Shown here: positions 1 through 5,272 of the stretch, in pieces
Layout: every line of letters starts with the position of its first letter
How positions within the stretch are numbered: position 1 is the stretch's first letter
Assembly: GCA_002344885.1 (NCBI GenBank)
Contig: DDUQ01000048.1
Span: 29,103-34,448, forward strand
Length of the DNA: 5,346 bases
Direction: 5' to 3'
DNA from: Comamonadaceae bacterium UBA2334
GTDB lineage: Bacteria > Pseudomonadota > Gammaproteobacteria > Burkholderiales > Burkholderiaceae_C
Position numbers and translations under genes: made by a program
Notes under the pieces: model-generated
What the model was told of the DNA's origin: nothing
Databases searched by the model: none
What the model saw: only the letters and a program-made list of their open reading frames with translations

Positions 1-1467
1 GTCACCCCAGATGGTGCGGATCATCGAAGGCCATGGGCGCTTGACAACCAAAATGCCACCCTGACCATTGGGCACGTCTTTACCGGTCTCATCGACGATA
101 GCGGCCTGGATGCCAGGGAACGGCAGCGTGCAGGAGCCGGGCACCATGGGTGTCACGCCGGGCAGTGGGGTGATCATGTGGCCACCGGTTTCGGTTTGCC
201 AGAAAGTATCGACAATGGGGCAACGGCTGCCGCCCACATGCTTGTAGTACCACTCCCACGCGGCAGGGTTGATCGGCTCGCCCACCGAACCCAACAGGCG
301 CAGGCTGGACAGGTCGTAGCTCTTCGGATGAACGGCCTCATTGGCTTCGGCAGCCTTGATCAGCGAGCGGATGGCTGTAGGTGCCGTGTAGAAAATGGTG
401 CACTTGTGGTTCTGAATCATTTTCCAGAAACGACCGGCATCGGGGTATGTGGGCACACCCTCGAACACGATTTCGGTGCCACCCAGCGCCAGAGGCCCGT
501 AGGTGATGTAGGTGTGGCCAGTGACCCAACCGATGTCGGCCGTGCACCAGAACACGTCGTCGGCCTTCAGGTCGAACGTCCACTTGGTGGTCAGCGCAGC
601 GTGCAGCAGGTAACCACCGGTGCTGTGCTGAACGCCTTTTGGTTTGCCAGTGGAACCGGATGTGTACAGCAGGAACAACGGATGCTCTGCCGACACCCAC
701 TCGGGTTCACAGGTATCGGGCTGACCGGCGATGGCATCGTCCATCCACATGTCGCGACCGGCGGTCATGGCCACGTCAGCACCCGACCGCTTGACAACCA
801 GCACACGCGCAACGCTCTCGCAACCGCCCAACGCCAAAGCCTCGTCGACGATGGACTTCAAGGGCAGCTGCTTGCCACCGCGGATCTGGTGGTCAGCCGT
901 GATAACCACTTTGGCACCGGTGTCGTTGATGCGGTCGCGCAGGCTTTGGGCGGAGAAGCCGCCAAACACCACGGAATGGGTTGCACCGATGCGGGCACAC
1001 GCCTGCATGGCGGCCACACCTTCGATGGACATGGAGATGTAGATGACCACGCGGTCACCTTTTTGAACGCCCTGCGCCTTCAGCGCATTGGCGATCTGGC
1101 AGGTCTTGGCCAGCAGGCCAGCGTAGCTGATCTTGGTGACTTCGCCGCCATCGGCCTCGAAGATGATCGCCGTTTTGTCGCCCAGGCCTTTTTCAATGTT
1201 TCGGTCCAGGCAGTTGTAAGACGCGTTCAGCGTACCGTCTGCAAACCACTTGAAGAAAGGCGCATTGCTTTCGTCCAGCGCTTTTGTGAACGGTGTTTTC
1301 CAGCTGATCAACTCACGGGCATGACGGGCCCAATAGCCTTCGTAGTCAGCCTCGGCTTCCTTGCACAGCGCATCATAGGCAGCCATACCGGCCACAGCAG
1401 CGTTTTTGACGAATTCTTCGCTGGGTTGGTAAACGGGCAATACGCTTGCACCTTCATTAGCACTCAT
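1..1467 (-). CDS. acs: Acetyl-CoA synthetase (AMP-forming), C-terminus cut by window edge
   Basis: Activates acetate with ATP to acetyl-AMP, then transfers the acetyl group to CoA; a cytosolic enzyme that lets cells scavenge acetate. The reverse strand gives 489 uninterrupted codons from an ATG at 1467 to the left edge. Visible family signatures are VVFGGFSAQS in the N-terminal domain, the adenylate-forming P-loop YTSGSTGKPKG from about residue 268, WCTADIGWVTGH, YTAPTAIR, SVGEPINPAAWEWY, and VDTFWQTETGG with the acetate-pocket Trp at about residue 423. Family members are usually near 650 residues, so roughly 160 are missing, including the mobile C-terminal domain and the lysine that is acetylated in known Acs enzymes. 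The start is supported by AGGAGA five bases upstream and by the usual short N-terminal extension before the fold. It is transcribed divergently from the UPF0114 gene. Propionyl-CoA synthetase is a relative, but the motif wording fits Acs better. Confidence 0.96.
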   Translation of the reverse strand, partial: MSANEGASVLPVYQPSEEFVKNAAVAGMAAYDALCKEAEADYEGYWARHARELISWKTPFTKALDESNAPFFKWFADGTLNASYNCLDRNIEKGLGDKTAIIFEADGGEVTKISYAGLLAKTCQIANALKAQGVQKGDRVVIYISMSIEGVAAMQACARIGATHSVVFGGFSAQSLRDRINDTGAKVVITADHQIRGGKQLPLKSIVDEALALGGCESVARVLVVKRSGADVAMTAGRDMWMDDAIAGQPDTCEPEWVSAEHPLFLLYTSGSTGKPKGVQHSTGGYLLHAALTTKWTFDLKADDVFWCTADIGWVTGHTYITYGPLALGGTEIVFEGVPTYPDAGRFWKMIQNHKCTIFYTAPTAIRSLIKAAEANEAVHPKSYDLSSLRLLGSVGEPINPAAWEWYYKHVGGSRCPIVDTFWQTETGGHMITPLPGVTPMVPGSCTLPFPGIQAAIVDETGKDVPNGQGGILVVKRPWPSMIRTIWGD

Positions 1468-1471
1468 GTTG

Positions 1472-1477
1472 TCTCCT
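1472..1477 (-). promoter_or_regulatory. Ribosome binding site of acs
   Basis: AGGAGA on the minus strand, with four to five bases before the ATG at 1467. It is the clearest Shine-Dalgarno match in the window and fixes the acs start. Confidence 0.8.
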
Positions 1478-1517
1478 GGACGATGGGGGGTGAAATTGAG
1501 CGACCGCTAATGTGAAA

Positions 1518-1533
1518 CCCTGCTCTTACAGGG
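1518..1533. repeat. Small hairpin CCCTG-N6-CAGGG upstream of acs
   Basis: Five-base-pair arms with a six-base loop, 51 bp upstream of the acs start. On the minus strand it is followed by only three T residues, too short for a convincing terminator. It may fold in the acs leader RNA or be chance. Confidence 0.25.
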
Positions 1534-1546
1534 GTCTGACGCTTGA

Positions 1547-1558
1547 GTGCCAAGGCAC
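1547..1558. repeat. Short perfect dyad GTGCC-AA-GGCAC, possible operator
   Basis: A 12-bp inverted repeat with 5-bp arms around a central AA, in the middle of the divergent spacer. Its position about 80 bp from the acs start and about 70 bp from the UPF0114 start would suit a regulator shared by both genes, but no known binding motif is recognised and a 5-bp dyad can occur by chance. Confidence 0.3.
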
Positions 1559-1626
1559 AATACGGGGAATTCCTGTAGCGCATTCACAATTTTGCGCACC
1601 CACCGCGACCGACCCGAAACCTCCGC

Positions 1627-2232
1627 ATGACCACGCCTGATACACCCAACAACCAAGCGCCCCTTCGTCCCCTGCCCCGCCTGATTTTTGCCAGCCGTTG
1701 GCTCCAGCTGCCGCTGTACCTGGGCCTGATTGCGGCGCAAAGCGTCTACGTCGTCCACTTCCTGCTGGAGTTGCTACACCTCATCGAAGCCGCCTTTGGC
1801 AGCAAGACGGCACTGGACGCGCTGATCACCAGCATCGGCTACAAGTCGGATGTCGAAATCAAGCATTTGAACGAAACCATCATCATGCTGGTGGTGCTGG
1901 CACTGATCGACGTGGTCATGATCTCCAACCTGCTCATCATGGTGATCGTCGGCGGGTACGAAACCTTCGTCAGCCGGATGGACCTGGACGGCCATCGCGA
2001 CCAACCCGAGTGGCTGGATCACGTCAACGCCTCCGTGCTGAAAGTGAAGCTGGCCACCGCCATCATCGGCATCTCGTCGATCCACCTGCTGAAAACCTTC
2101 ATCAATGCCGCCAACTATGACCTGAAGGTGCTGATGTGGCAGACCATCATCCACGTCGTGTTCTTGCTGAGCGCGATTGCCATTGCCTACACCGACAAGC
2201 TGCTGAACAGCTCGCACGGTGGCAAGCACTGA
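1627..2232 (+). CDS. UPF0114 (YqhA/TIGR00645-type) inner-membrane protein
   Basis: A 201-residue integral membrane protein of the UPF0114 family, whose biochemical role is not firmly established. Four hydrophobic segments are seen at about residues 28-53, 83-110, 138-160 and 171-188, separated by short polar loops. Highly conserved family wording is present: VIVGGYETFVSRMDLDGH (107-123), then QPEWLDHVNASVLKVKLA and AIIGISSIHLLKTFI (145-159). The N-terminal 18 residues are polar and proline-rich with no cleavable signal peptide evident. Length fits the bacterial family, so the gene looks complete. The ATG at 1627 is the first in frame, although no strong ribosome binding site precedes it. It lies between acs and fumarase, divergent from the former and 112 bp upstream of the latter; a carboxylate-related transport role would be a guess from context only. 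No frame break or odd composition is seen. Confidence 0.9.
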   Translation: MTTPDTPNNQAPLRPLPRLIFASRWLQLPLYLGLIAAQSVYVVHFLLELLHLIEAAFGSKTALDALITSIGYKSDVEIKHLNETIIMLVVLALIDVVMISNLLIMVIVGGYETFVSRMDLDGHRDQPEWLDHVNASVLKVKLATAIIGISSIHLLKTFINAANYDLKVLMWQTIIHVVFLLSAIAIAYTDKLLNSSHGGKH

Positions 2233-2236
2233 TTGT

Positions 2237-2281
2237 CTGACACACGTCGCGCGGCGCACGTCTTTGGCAAGGCGGTGTCAG
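2237..2281. repeat. Inverted repeat CTGACAC ... GTGTCAG after the UPF0114 gene
   Basis: Seven-base-pair arms at 2237-2243 and 2275-2281 enclose 31 bp rich in GC, which contain further partly self-complementary sequence (ACGT and GCGC blocks). It begins five bases after the UPF0114 stop codon and may be a transcript-ending or RNA-stabilising stem. No T-run follows directly, so a classical intrinsic terminator is not demonstrated. Confidence 0.3.
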
Positions 2282-2344
2282 CTTCGTGCAGCGACTGAAC
2301 CGTAAAATTTTTGTGTTTTATTCACAACGTTCCCCACACCCACC
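2282..2344 (+). promoter_or_regulatory. AT-rich probable promoter and leader of the fumarase gene
   Basis: An abrupt AT-rich block (about 2302-2327, with TAAAAT at 2303-2308 and TTTTATT at 2316-2322) sits in otherwise GC-rich DNA just before the fumarase start, as expected for a promoter. No good -35 box at proper spacing could be assigned. The block contains the dyad TTGTG-N7-CACAA (2311-2327). The leader close to the ATG is C/A-rich and lacks a recognisable Shine-Dalgarno sequence. Confidence 0.4.
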
Positions 2345-3895
2345 ATGACCATCATTCGACAAGCCGACCTGATCGAGTCCGTTGCAGCCTCGTTGCAGTA
2401 CATCAGCTACTACCACCCGGCTGACTACATCGCCCATCTGGCCCGCGCCTACGAAAGGGAACAGAGCCCGGCAGCCAAGGATGCGATGGCGCAAATCCTG
2501 ACCAACAGCAAAATGAGTGCCATGGGCCACCGCCCCATCTGCCAGGACACGGGCATCGTCAACGTGTTCCTGAAAGTCGGCATGAATGTGCGCTGGGAGG
2601 GTTTCACTGGCAGCCTGGACGACGCCATCAACGAAGGTGTGCGCCAGGGCTACAACCACCCCGACAACATGCTGCGCGCCAGCGTGGTGGCCGACCCCCA
2701 GTTCGCCCGCAAAAACACCAAGGACAACACCCCTGCGGTCATCTTCACCGAGATCGTGCCCGGCAACACCGTTGAAGTGACCGTGGCGGCCAAAGGCGGC
2801 GGCAGCGAGAACAAAAGCAAGATGGTCATGCTCAACCCAGGCGACAACGTGGTGGACTGGGTGCTGAAAACCGTCCCCTCCATGGGTGCTGGCTGGTGCC
2901 CGCCTGGCATGCTGGGCATCGGCATTGGCGGCACCGCCGAAAAAGCCGTGCTGATGGCCAAGGAAAGCCTGATGGACGATCTGGATATGTACGAGTTGCA
3001 GGCCAAAGCTGCCAAAGGTGACAAGCTCAGCCAGGTCGAAGAACTGCGCCTGGAACTGTACGAAAAGGTCAACGCCCTGGGCATCGGCGCACAAGGCCTG
3101 GGCGGCCTGACCACCGTGCTGGACATCAAAATCAAGATGTACCCCACGCATGCGGCGTCCAAACCCGTGGCGATGATCCCCAACTGTGCCGCCACACGCC
3201 ACGCCCATTTCGTGCTGGATGGCAGCGGCCCGGCCTACATCGACCCGCCCAGCCTGGACACCTGGCCCAAAGTGGACTGGGCACCCAACACCCAGACCAG
3301 CAAACGTGTCGATCTGAACACACTCACCAAAGCCGAAGTGGCCAGCTGGAGGCCCGGCGACACGCTGCTGCTGAACGGCAAGATGCTGACCGGACGCGAC
3401 GCCGCCCACAAGCGCATCCAGGACATGCTGGCCAAAGGCGAACCGCTGCCGGTGGACTTCACCAACCGTGTCATCTATTACGTCGGCCCCGTCGACCCGG
3501 TCAAGGACGAAGCAGTGGGCCCTGCTGGTCCTACGACGGCCACCCGCATGGATGGTTTCACTGACATGATGCTGGCCAAAACCGGTCTGATTGCGATGGT
3601 CGGCAAAGCGGAGCGTGGACCGGTGGCTATTGAGGCCATCAAGAACCACCAATCTGCCTACCTCATGGCAGTTGGCGGCGCGGCTTACCTCGTGTCCAAA
3701 GCCATCAAGGCCGCCAAAGTGGTCGGTTTTGCCGACCTTGGCATGGAAGCCATTTACGAATTCGATGTGGTGGACATGCCGGTGACCGTTGCCGTGGATG
3801 CTGGTGGCACCAGTGCCCACATCACCGGCCCCGCCGAATGGCAAAAGAAAATTGCCACGGGCGAGTTCAAAGGCATCACTGTTGCCGCCAACTGA
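2345..3895 (+). CDS. Fumarate hydratase class I, [4Fe-4S], two-domain
   Basis: Interconverts fumarate and L-malate in the TCA cycle; a cytosolic, oxygen-sensitive iron-sulfur enzyme. The 516 residues are full length for the fused class I form, with the alpha-type domain first (to about residue 290) and the beta-type domain following a linker at about 295-330. Three cluster cysteines are visible: C66 (GHRPICQDTG), C185 (GAGWCPPGMLG) and C281 (IPNCAATRH). The first spacing, 119, equals that known for E. coli FumA and the Leishmania enzyme, and the second, 96, is close. D68, R351 (TGRDAAHKR), T397 and R401 (GPTTATRMD) match catalytic and substrate-binding positions of the Leishmania enzyme. The related L(+)-tartrate dehydratase has separate subunits, so fumarase is favoured. 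The class also includes FumA, FumB and FumD paralogues, so I leave the symbol blank. The start ATG gives the family's normal N-terminus, although no Shine-Dalgarno is apparent. A DUF1840-type gene follows 18 bp downstream. Confidence 0.96.
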   Translation: MTIIRQADLIESVAASLQYISYYHPADYIAHLARAYEREQSPAAKDAMAQILTNSKMSAMGHRPICQDTGIVNVFLKVGMNVRWEGFTGSLDDAINEGVRQGYNHPDNMLRASVVADPQFARKNTKDNTPAVIFTEIVPGNTVEVTVAAKGGGSENKSKMVMLNPGDNVVDWVLKTVPSMGAGWCPPGMLGIGIGGTAEKAVLMAKESLMDDLDMYELQAKAAKGDKLSQVEELRLELYEKVNALGIGAQGLGGLTTVLDIKIKMYPTHAASKPVAMIPNCAATRHAHFVLDGSGPAYIDPPSLDTWPKVDWAPNTQTSKRVDLNTLTKAEVASWRPGDTLLLNGKMLTGRDAAHKRIQDMLAKGEPLPVDFTNRVIYYVGPVDPVKDEAVGPAGPTTATRMDGFTDMMLAKTGLIAMVGKAERGPVAIEAIKNHQSAYLMAVGGAAYLVSKAIKAAKVVGFADLGMEAIYEFDVVDMPVTVAVDAGGTSAHITGPAEWQKKIATGEFKGITVAAN

Positions 3896-3913
3896 ACACG
3901 GGCGTCTGCCAGC

Positions 3914-4243
3914 ATGATCTACAAATTCAAATCCAGAGAAACTGGCGACCTGATCATGCTGGCCCCGGATGCCGAGCGCATCTTGAAACTGCTGGGAAAA
4001 AGCCTGAAAGAGCCTGGCATCATCACGCTGGCAGAGATACCCCGCGCCAGAACCACCCTGCTGGCCGCAGCGGAGGCCGAAAAGCAGCAACTCGCGGCGC
4101 TCAAGGCCGAACAGGCAGAATCAGAGGACGTGGAAGGCACTCAACCACACAAGGGCATCACGCTGGCGCAGCGGCTGGTGCCGTTGCTGCACATGTTTGA
4201 CCGGTGCCAGGCGGCTGAGGTCGACGTGATCTGGACAGTCTGA
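3914..4243 (+). CDS. DUF1840-type small conserved protein
   Basis: A 109-residue protein without known function. The N-terminal MIYKFKSRETGDLIML, the stretch ERILKLLGKS followed by GIIT, and the C-terminal GITLAQRLVPLLHMFDRCQAA with terminal DVIWTV match what I recall of the DUF1840 family of beta-proteobacteria. The middle (about residues 44-75) is Ala/Glu/Lys/Gln-rich and probably a helical or coiled-coil segment. There is no signal peptide or membrane segment, so it should be cytosolic. The gene begins 18 bp after the fumarase stop with no promoter room and no strong ribosome binding site, so co-transcription and perhaps translational coupling with fumarase is likely. It converges on the minus-strand gene ending at 4300. 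Family assignment is by remembered pattern, not by a search. Confidence 0.85.
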   Translation: MIYKFKSRETGDLIMLAPDAERILKLLGKSLKEPGIITLAEIPRARTTLLAAAEAEKQQLAALKAEQAESEDVEGTQPHKGITLAQRLVPLLHMFDRCQAAEVDVIWTV

Positions 4244-4299
4244 GGCGATCGCGCGTCACGCACTCAAAACTGACAAAGGTGGTGACGACAAGCGCTCAC
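4244..4299. other. Convergent 56-bp spacer without a clear terminator
   Basis: Two genes end face to face here. The only dyads seen are the self-complementary octamer GCGATCGC at 4245-4252 and CGTCAC/GTGACG (4254-4259 with 4282-4287), the latter with a 22-base loop. Neither is followed by a T-run on either strand, so transcription may end by other means or the transcripts may overlap. Confidence 0.35.
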
Positions 4300-4929
4300 T
4301 CAGTGCAAATGGCGCGGCTTGCGGCCGCCCCCGTGACCCGATCCTGATCCACCACCCGATCCTCGCGGTGGCTTGCCCAACTGCATGGAGTTGACCAGTG
4401 CGTCGAATCGGTCGGTGAACAGCTTGTCGATGGCTGCGACCACCGGCTCCAGTTCGCTGGCGTCGAAATGCCGCTCCATCATGTGCACGACATCGCGCAC
4501 CATCATGTCGCGTTGCACCTGCAAAATCGCAGCAGGCGTCGGCCCCACAAAGCACATCATGAAGTCATCACGCGAGTCTTCATCCGGCTGCTCGTCGGAC
4601 TCCTCATCGTATTGGGCGTCGTAAAACGACACCTCGATGGGGGCACCCTCCGAAGCAATGTCGTTCAGCCCCATGCAGGCCTCTTCCATGACCTGCCGAA
4701 AATCTTCGTCGCCATTGACCGTCCAGCAAATCTGGAGCAAATGCTCTTTGGCGTTGAAACGGATGCCAGGCTCTTCTTCATAGGAGCTGCGTGCACCCGC
4801 CAGGAGGGAATCTGCACCTGCGTAGGTCCAAAGAGGGCGCAAGGCCTCCTGAACCTGAGAAAGTGCCACATCCGGGCGAAGTGGAATGTCCCCGTGGACG
4901 TGGATTTCGAAGGGCATGTTGTACATCAT
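4300..4929 (-). CDS. Conserved hypothetical protein with acidic middle and Gly-rich basic tail
   Basis: A 209-residue protein of unknown function that resembles proteins I recall from Comamonadaceae, perhaps those labelled DUF6806, though I am unsure of that number. It opens with PFEIHVHGDIPL, then a globular part with YEEEPGIRF (50-58), HLLQICWTVNGDEDFRQVMEEACMGLND and IEVSFYDAQYD. A strongly acidic stretch follows (about 107-122), then DDFMMCFVGPTPAAILQVQRDMMVRDVVHMMERHF (121-155) and a helical region to about 185. The last 20 residues are Gly/Ser-rich and end in RKPRHLH. No signal peptide or membrane segment is seen, so it is probably cytosolic. The ATG at 4929 has GAGAG six bases upstream; 4926 and 4917 are alternative in-frame starts. 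It lies 51 bp downstream of tRNA-Leu on the same strand with no terminator between. Continuous frame and high G/C at third positions support a real gene. Confidence 0.85.
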   Translation of the reverse strand: MMYNMPFEIHVHGDIPLRPDVALSQVQEALRPLWTYAGADSLLAGARSSYEEEPGIRFNAKEHLLQICWTVNGDEDFRQVMEEACMGLNDIASEGAPIEVSFYDAQYDEESDEQPDEDSRDDFMMCFVGPTPAAILQVQRDMMVRDVVHMMERHFDASELEPVVAAIDKLFTDRFDALVNSMQLGKPPRGSGGGSGSGHGGGRKPRHLH

Positions 4930-4935
4930 GACCGT

Positions 4936-4940
4936 CTCTC
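4936..4940 (-). promoter_or_regulatory. Probable ribosome binding site of the 209-residue protein
   Basis: GAGAG on the minus strand with a six-base spacer to the ATG at 4929. It favours 4929 (or 4926 immediately after it) over the Met codon at 4917. Confidence 0.5.
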
Positions 4941-4980
4941 AAAGTGTTTGCGCTCAGTTACTGAAACCGAACAAATGCCG

Positions 4981-5072
4981 TGGTGCCTCGAACCGGGATC
5001 GAACCGGTACGCCGCCTTTCAGCAAGCGGCGGATTTTAAGTCCGCTGTGTCTACCAATTTCACCATCGAGGC
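4981..5072 (-). tRNA. tRNA-Leu (anticodon UAA)
   Basis: Reads on the minus strand as a class II tRNA of 92 bases with encoded CCA at 4981-4983. The acceptor stem GCCTCGA/TCGAGGC is a perfect 7 bp, the D-stem GTG/CAC and D-loop with TTGGTAGA are normal, and the anticodon stem GCGGA/TCCGC closes the loop CTTAAAA, placing anticodon TAA at 5036-5038. A 20-base variable arm can fold CGCTT on AGGCG, and the T-stem ACCGG/CCGGT with loop TTCGATC is perfect. The discriminator is A, as expected for leucine. It serves UUA and UUG codons. It is the last tRNA of the cluster, like leuZ in the E. coli glyW-cysT-leuZ operon. Confidence 0.97.
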
Positions 5073-5090
5073 TCAGATGGATTGTGGAAC

Positions 5091-5120
5091 AAAAAAGCCC
5101 CGCAACTTCCGCTGTGGGGC
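5091..5120 (-). terminator. Intrinsic-terminator-like hairpin between tRNA-Cys and tRNA-Leu
   Basis: On the minus strand GCCCCACA (5120-5113) pairs with TGCGGGGC (5104-5097), eight base pairs including one G-U, around an eight-base loop, and is followed directly by six T residues (5096-5091). This is the textbook layout of a Rho-independent terminator reading away from tRNA-Cys. The plus-strand reading lacks a T-run, so it acts, if at all, in the tRNA direction. tRNA-Leu starts only 18 bases further on. Confidence 0.75.
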
Positions 5121-5140
5121 ATCCATGATCCATAAAACTG

Positions 5141-5214
5141 TGGAGGCGCGAGCCGGAGTCGAACCGACCTACACGGATTTGCAATCCGGTGCATAACCGC
5201 TTTGCTATCGCGCC
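5141..5214 (-). tRNA. tRNA-Cys (anticodon GCA)
   Basis: A 74-base class I tRNA with encoded CCA at 5141-5143. The acceptor stem GGCGCGA/TCGCGCC is perfect, the D-arm GCA/TGC encloses AAGCGGTTA, and the loop TTGCAAA places anticodon GCA at 5180-5182. The T-stem GTCGG/CCGGC contains one G-U pair and has the TTCGACT loop. The anticodon stem CCGGA/TCCGT has a C-U mismatch at its outermost pair (27-43), where the E. coli gene has G-U. The discriminator U matches cysteine identity. It is the middle tRNA of the Gly-Cys-Leu cluster. Confidence 0.97.
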
Positions 5215-5219
5215 ATTGG

Positions 5220-5232
5220 GCCACAAAGTGGC
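5220..5232. repeat. Small hairpin GCCAC-AAA-GTGGC upstream of tRNA-Cys
   Basis: Five perfect pairs around a three-base loop, between the T-run of the larger hairpin and the 5' end of tRNA-Cys (5214). It could guide 5' maturation of the tRNA-Cys precursor or be a minor chance stem. Confidence 0.35.
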
Positions 5233-5237
5233 TCCAA

Positions 5238-5267
5238 GAAAAAGGGAAGCACAAGCTTCCCTTTTTC
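5238..5267 (-). terminator. Perfect 13-bp hairpin with T-run between tRNA-Gly and tRNA-Cys
   Basis: Arms 5238-5250 and 5255-5267 are exact inverted copies around a four-base loop. Read on the minus strand, the core GGGAAGC-TTGT-GCTTCCC is preceded by five A and followed by five T, typical of an intrinsic terminator that can work on either strand. It begins six bases after the tRNA-Gly CCA. A function as an RNA-processing stem is an alternative. Confidence 0.65.
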
Positions 5268-5272
5268 AAATT

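Larger units (their letters stand above)
1468..1626. promoter_or_regulatory. Divergent intergenic region between acs and the UPF0114 gene
   Basis: This 159-bp spacer must hold the promoters of both flanking genes, since they point away from each other. I could not find a convincing -35/-10 pair on either strand. Two small dyads stand out: CCCTG/CAGGG at 1518-1533, and the symmetric GTGCC-AA-GGCAC at 1547-1558. The plus-strand gene has no clear Shine-Dalgarno before its ATG at 1627. The assignment as a promoter region rests on gene orientation only. Confidence 0.5.

Noticed and set aside
178..1515. A 445-codon open frame on the plus strand opposite acs
   Set aside because: It lies wholly antisense to a clearly recognised acs coding region, and its translation is low in recognisable motifs. 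Long antisense frames are common opposite GC-rich genes with strong codon bias.
1543..1558. TTGGCAC on the minus strand as a sigma-54 (-24/-12) promoter of acs
   Set aside because: The GC dinucleotide required at the correct spacing downstream is absent, so the -12 element is not present.
1774..2259. A 161-codon minus-strand open frame opposite the UPF0114 gene
   Set aside because: It is antisense to a conserved membrane protein gene, and the translation is rich in His, Asp and Gln with no recognisable domain, as expected of the complement of hydrophobic codons.
2318..4090. A 590-codon open frame on the minus strand opposite fumarase
   Set aside because: It spans the whole fumarase gene and runs into the next gene on the opposite strand. 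Its His/Gly/Val-rich translation is typical of an antisense shadow, and fumarase itself is unmistakable.
4245..4252. GCGATCGC octamer resembling the highly iterated palindrome of cyanobacteria
   Set aside because: Only a single copy is seen in this window, and the genes are beta-proteobacterial in character, so it is best taken as chance.
4468..5196. A 242-codon plus-strand open frame covering the hypothetical gene and two tRNAs
   Set aside because: It runs through two complete tRNA genes on the opposite strand and across the antisense of a better supported protein gene, so it cannot be a conserved coding region.
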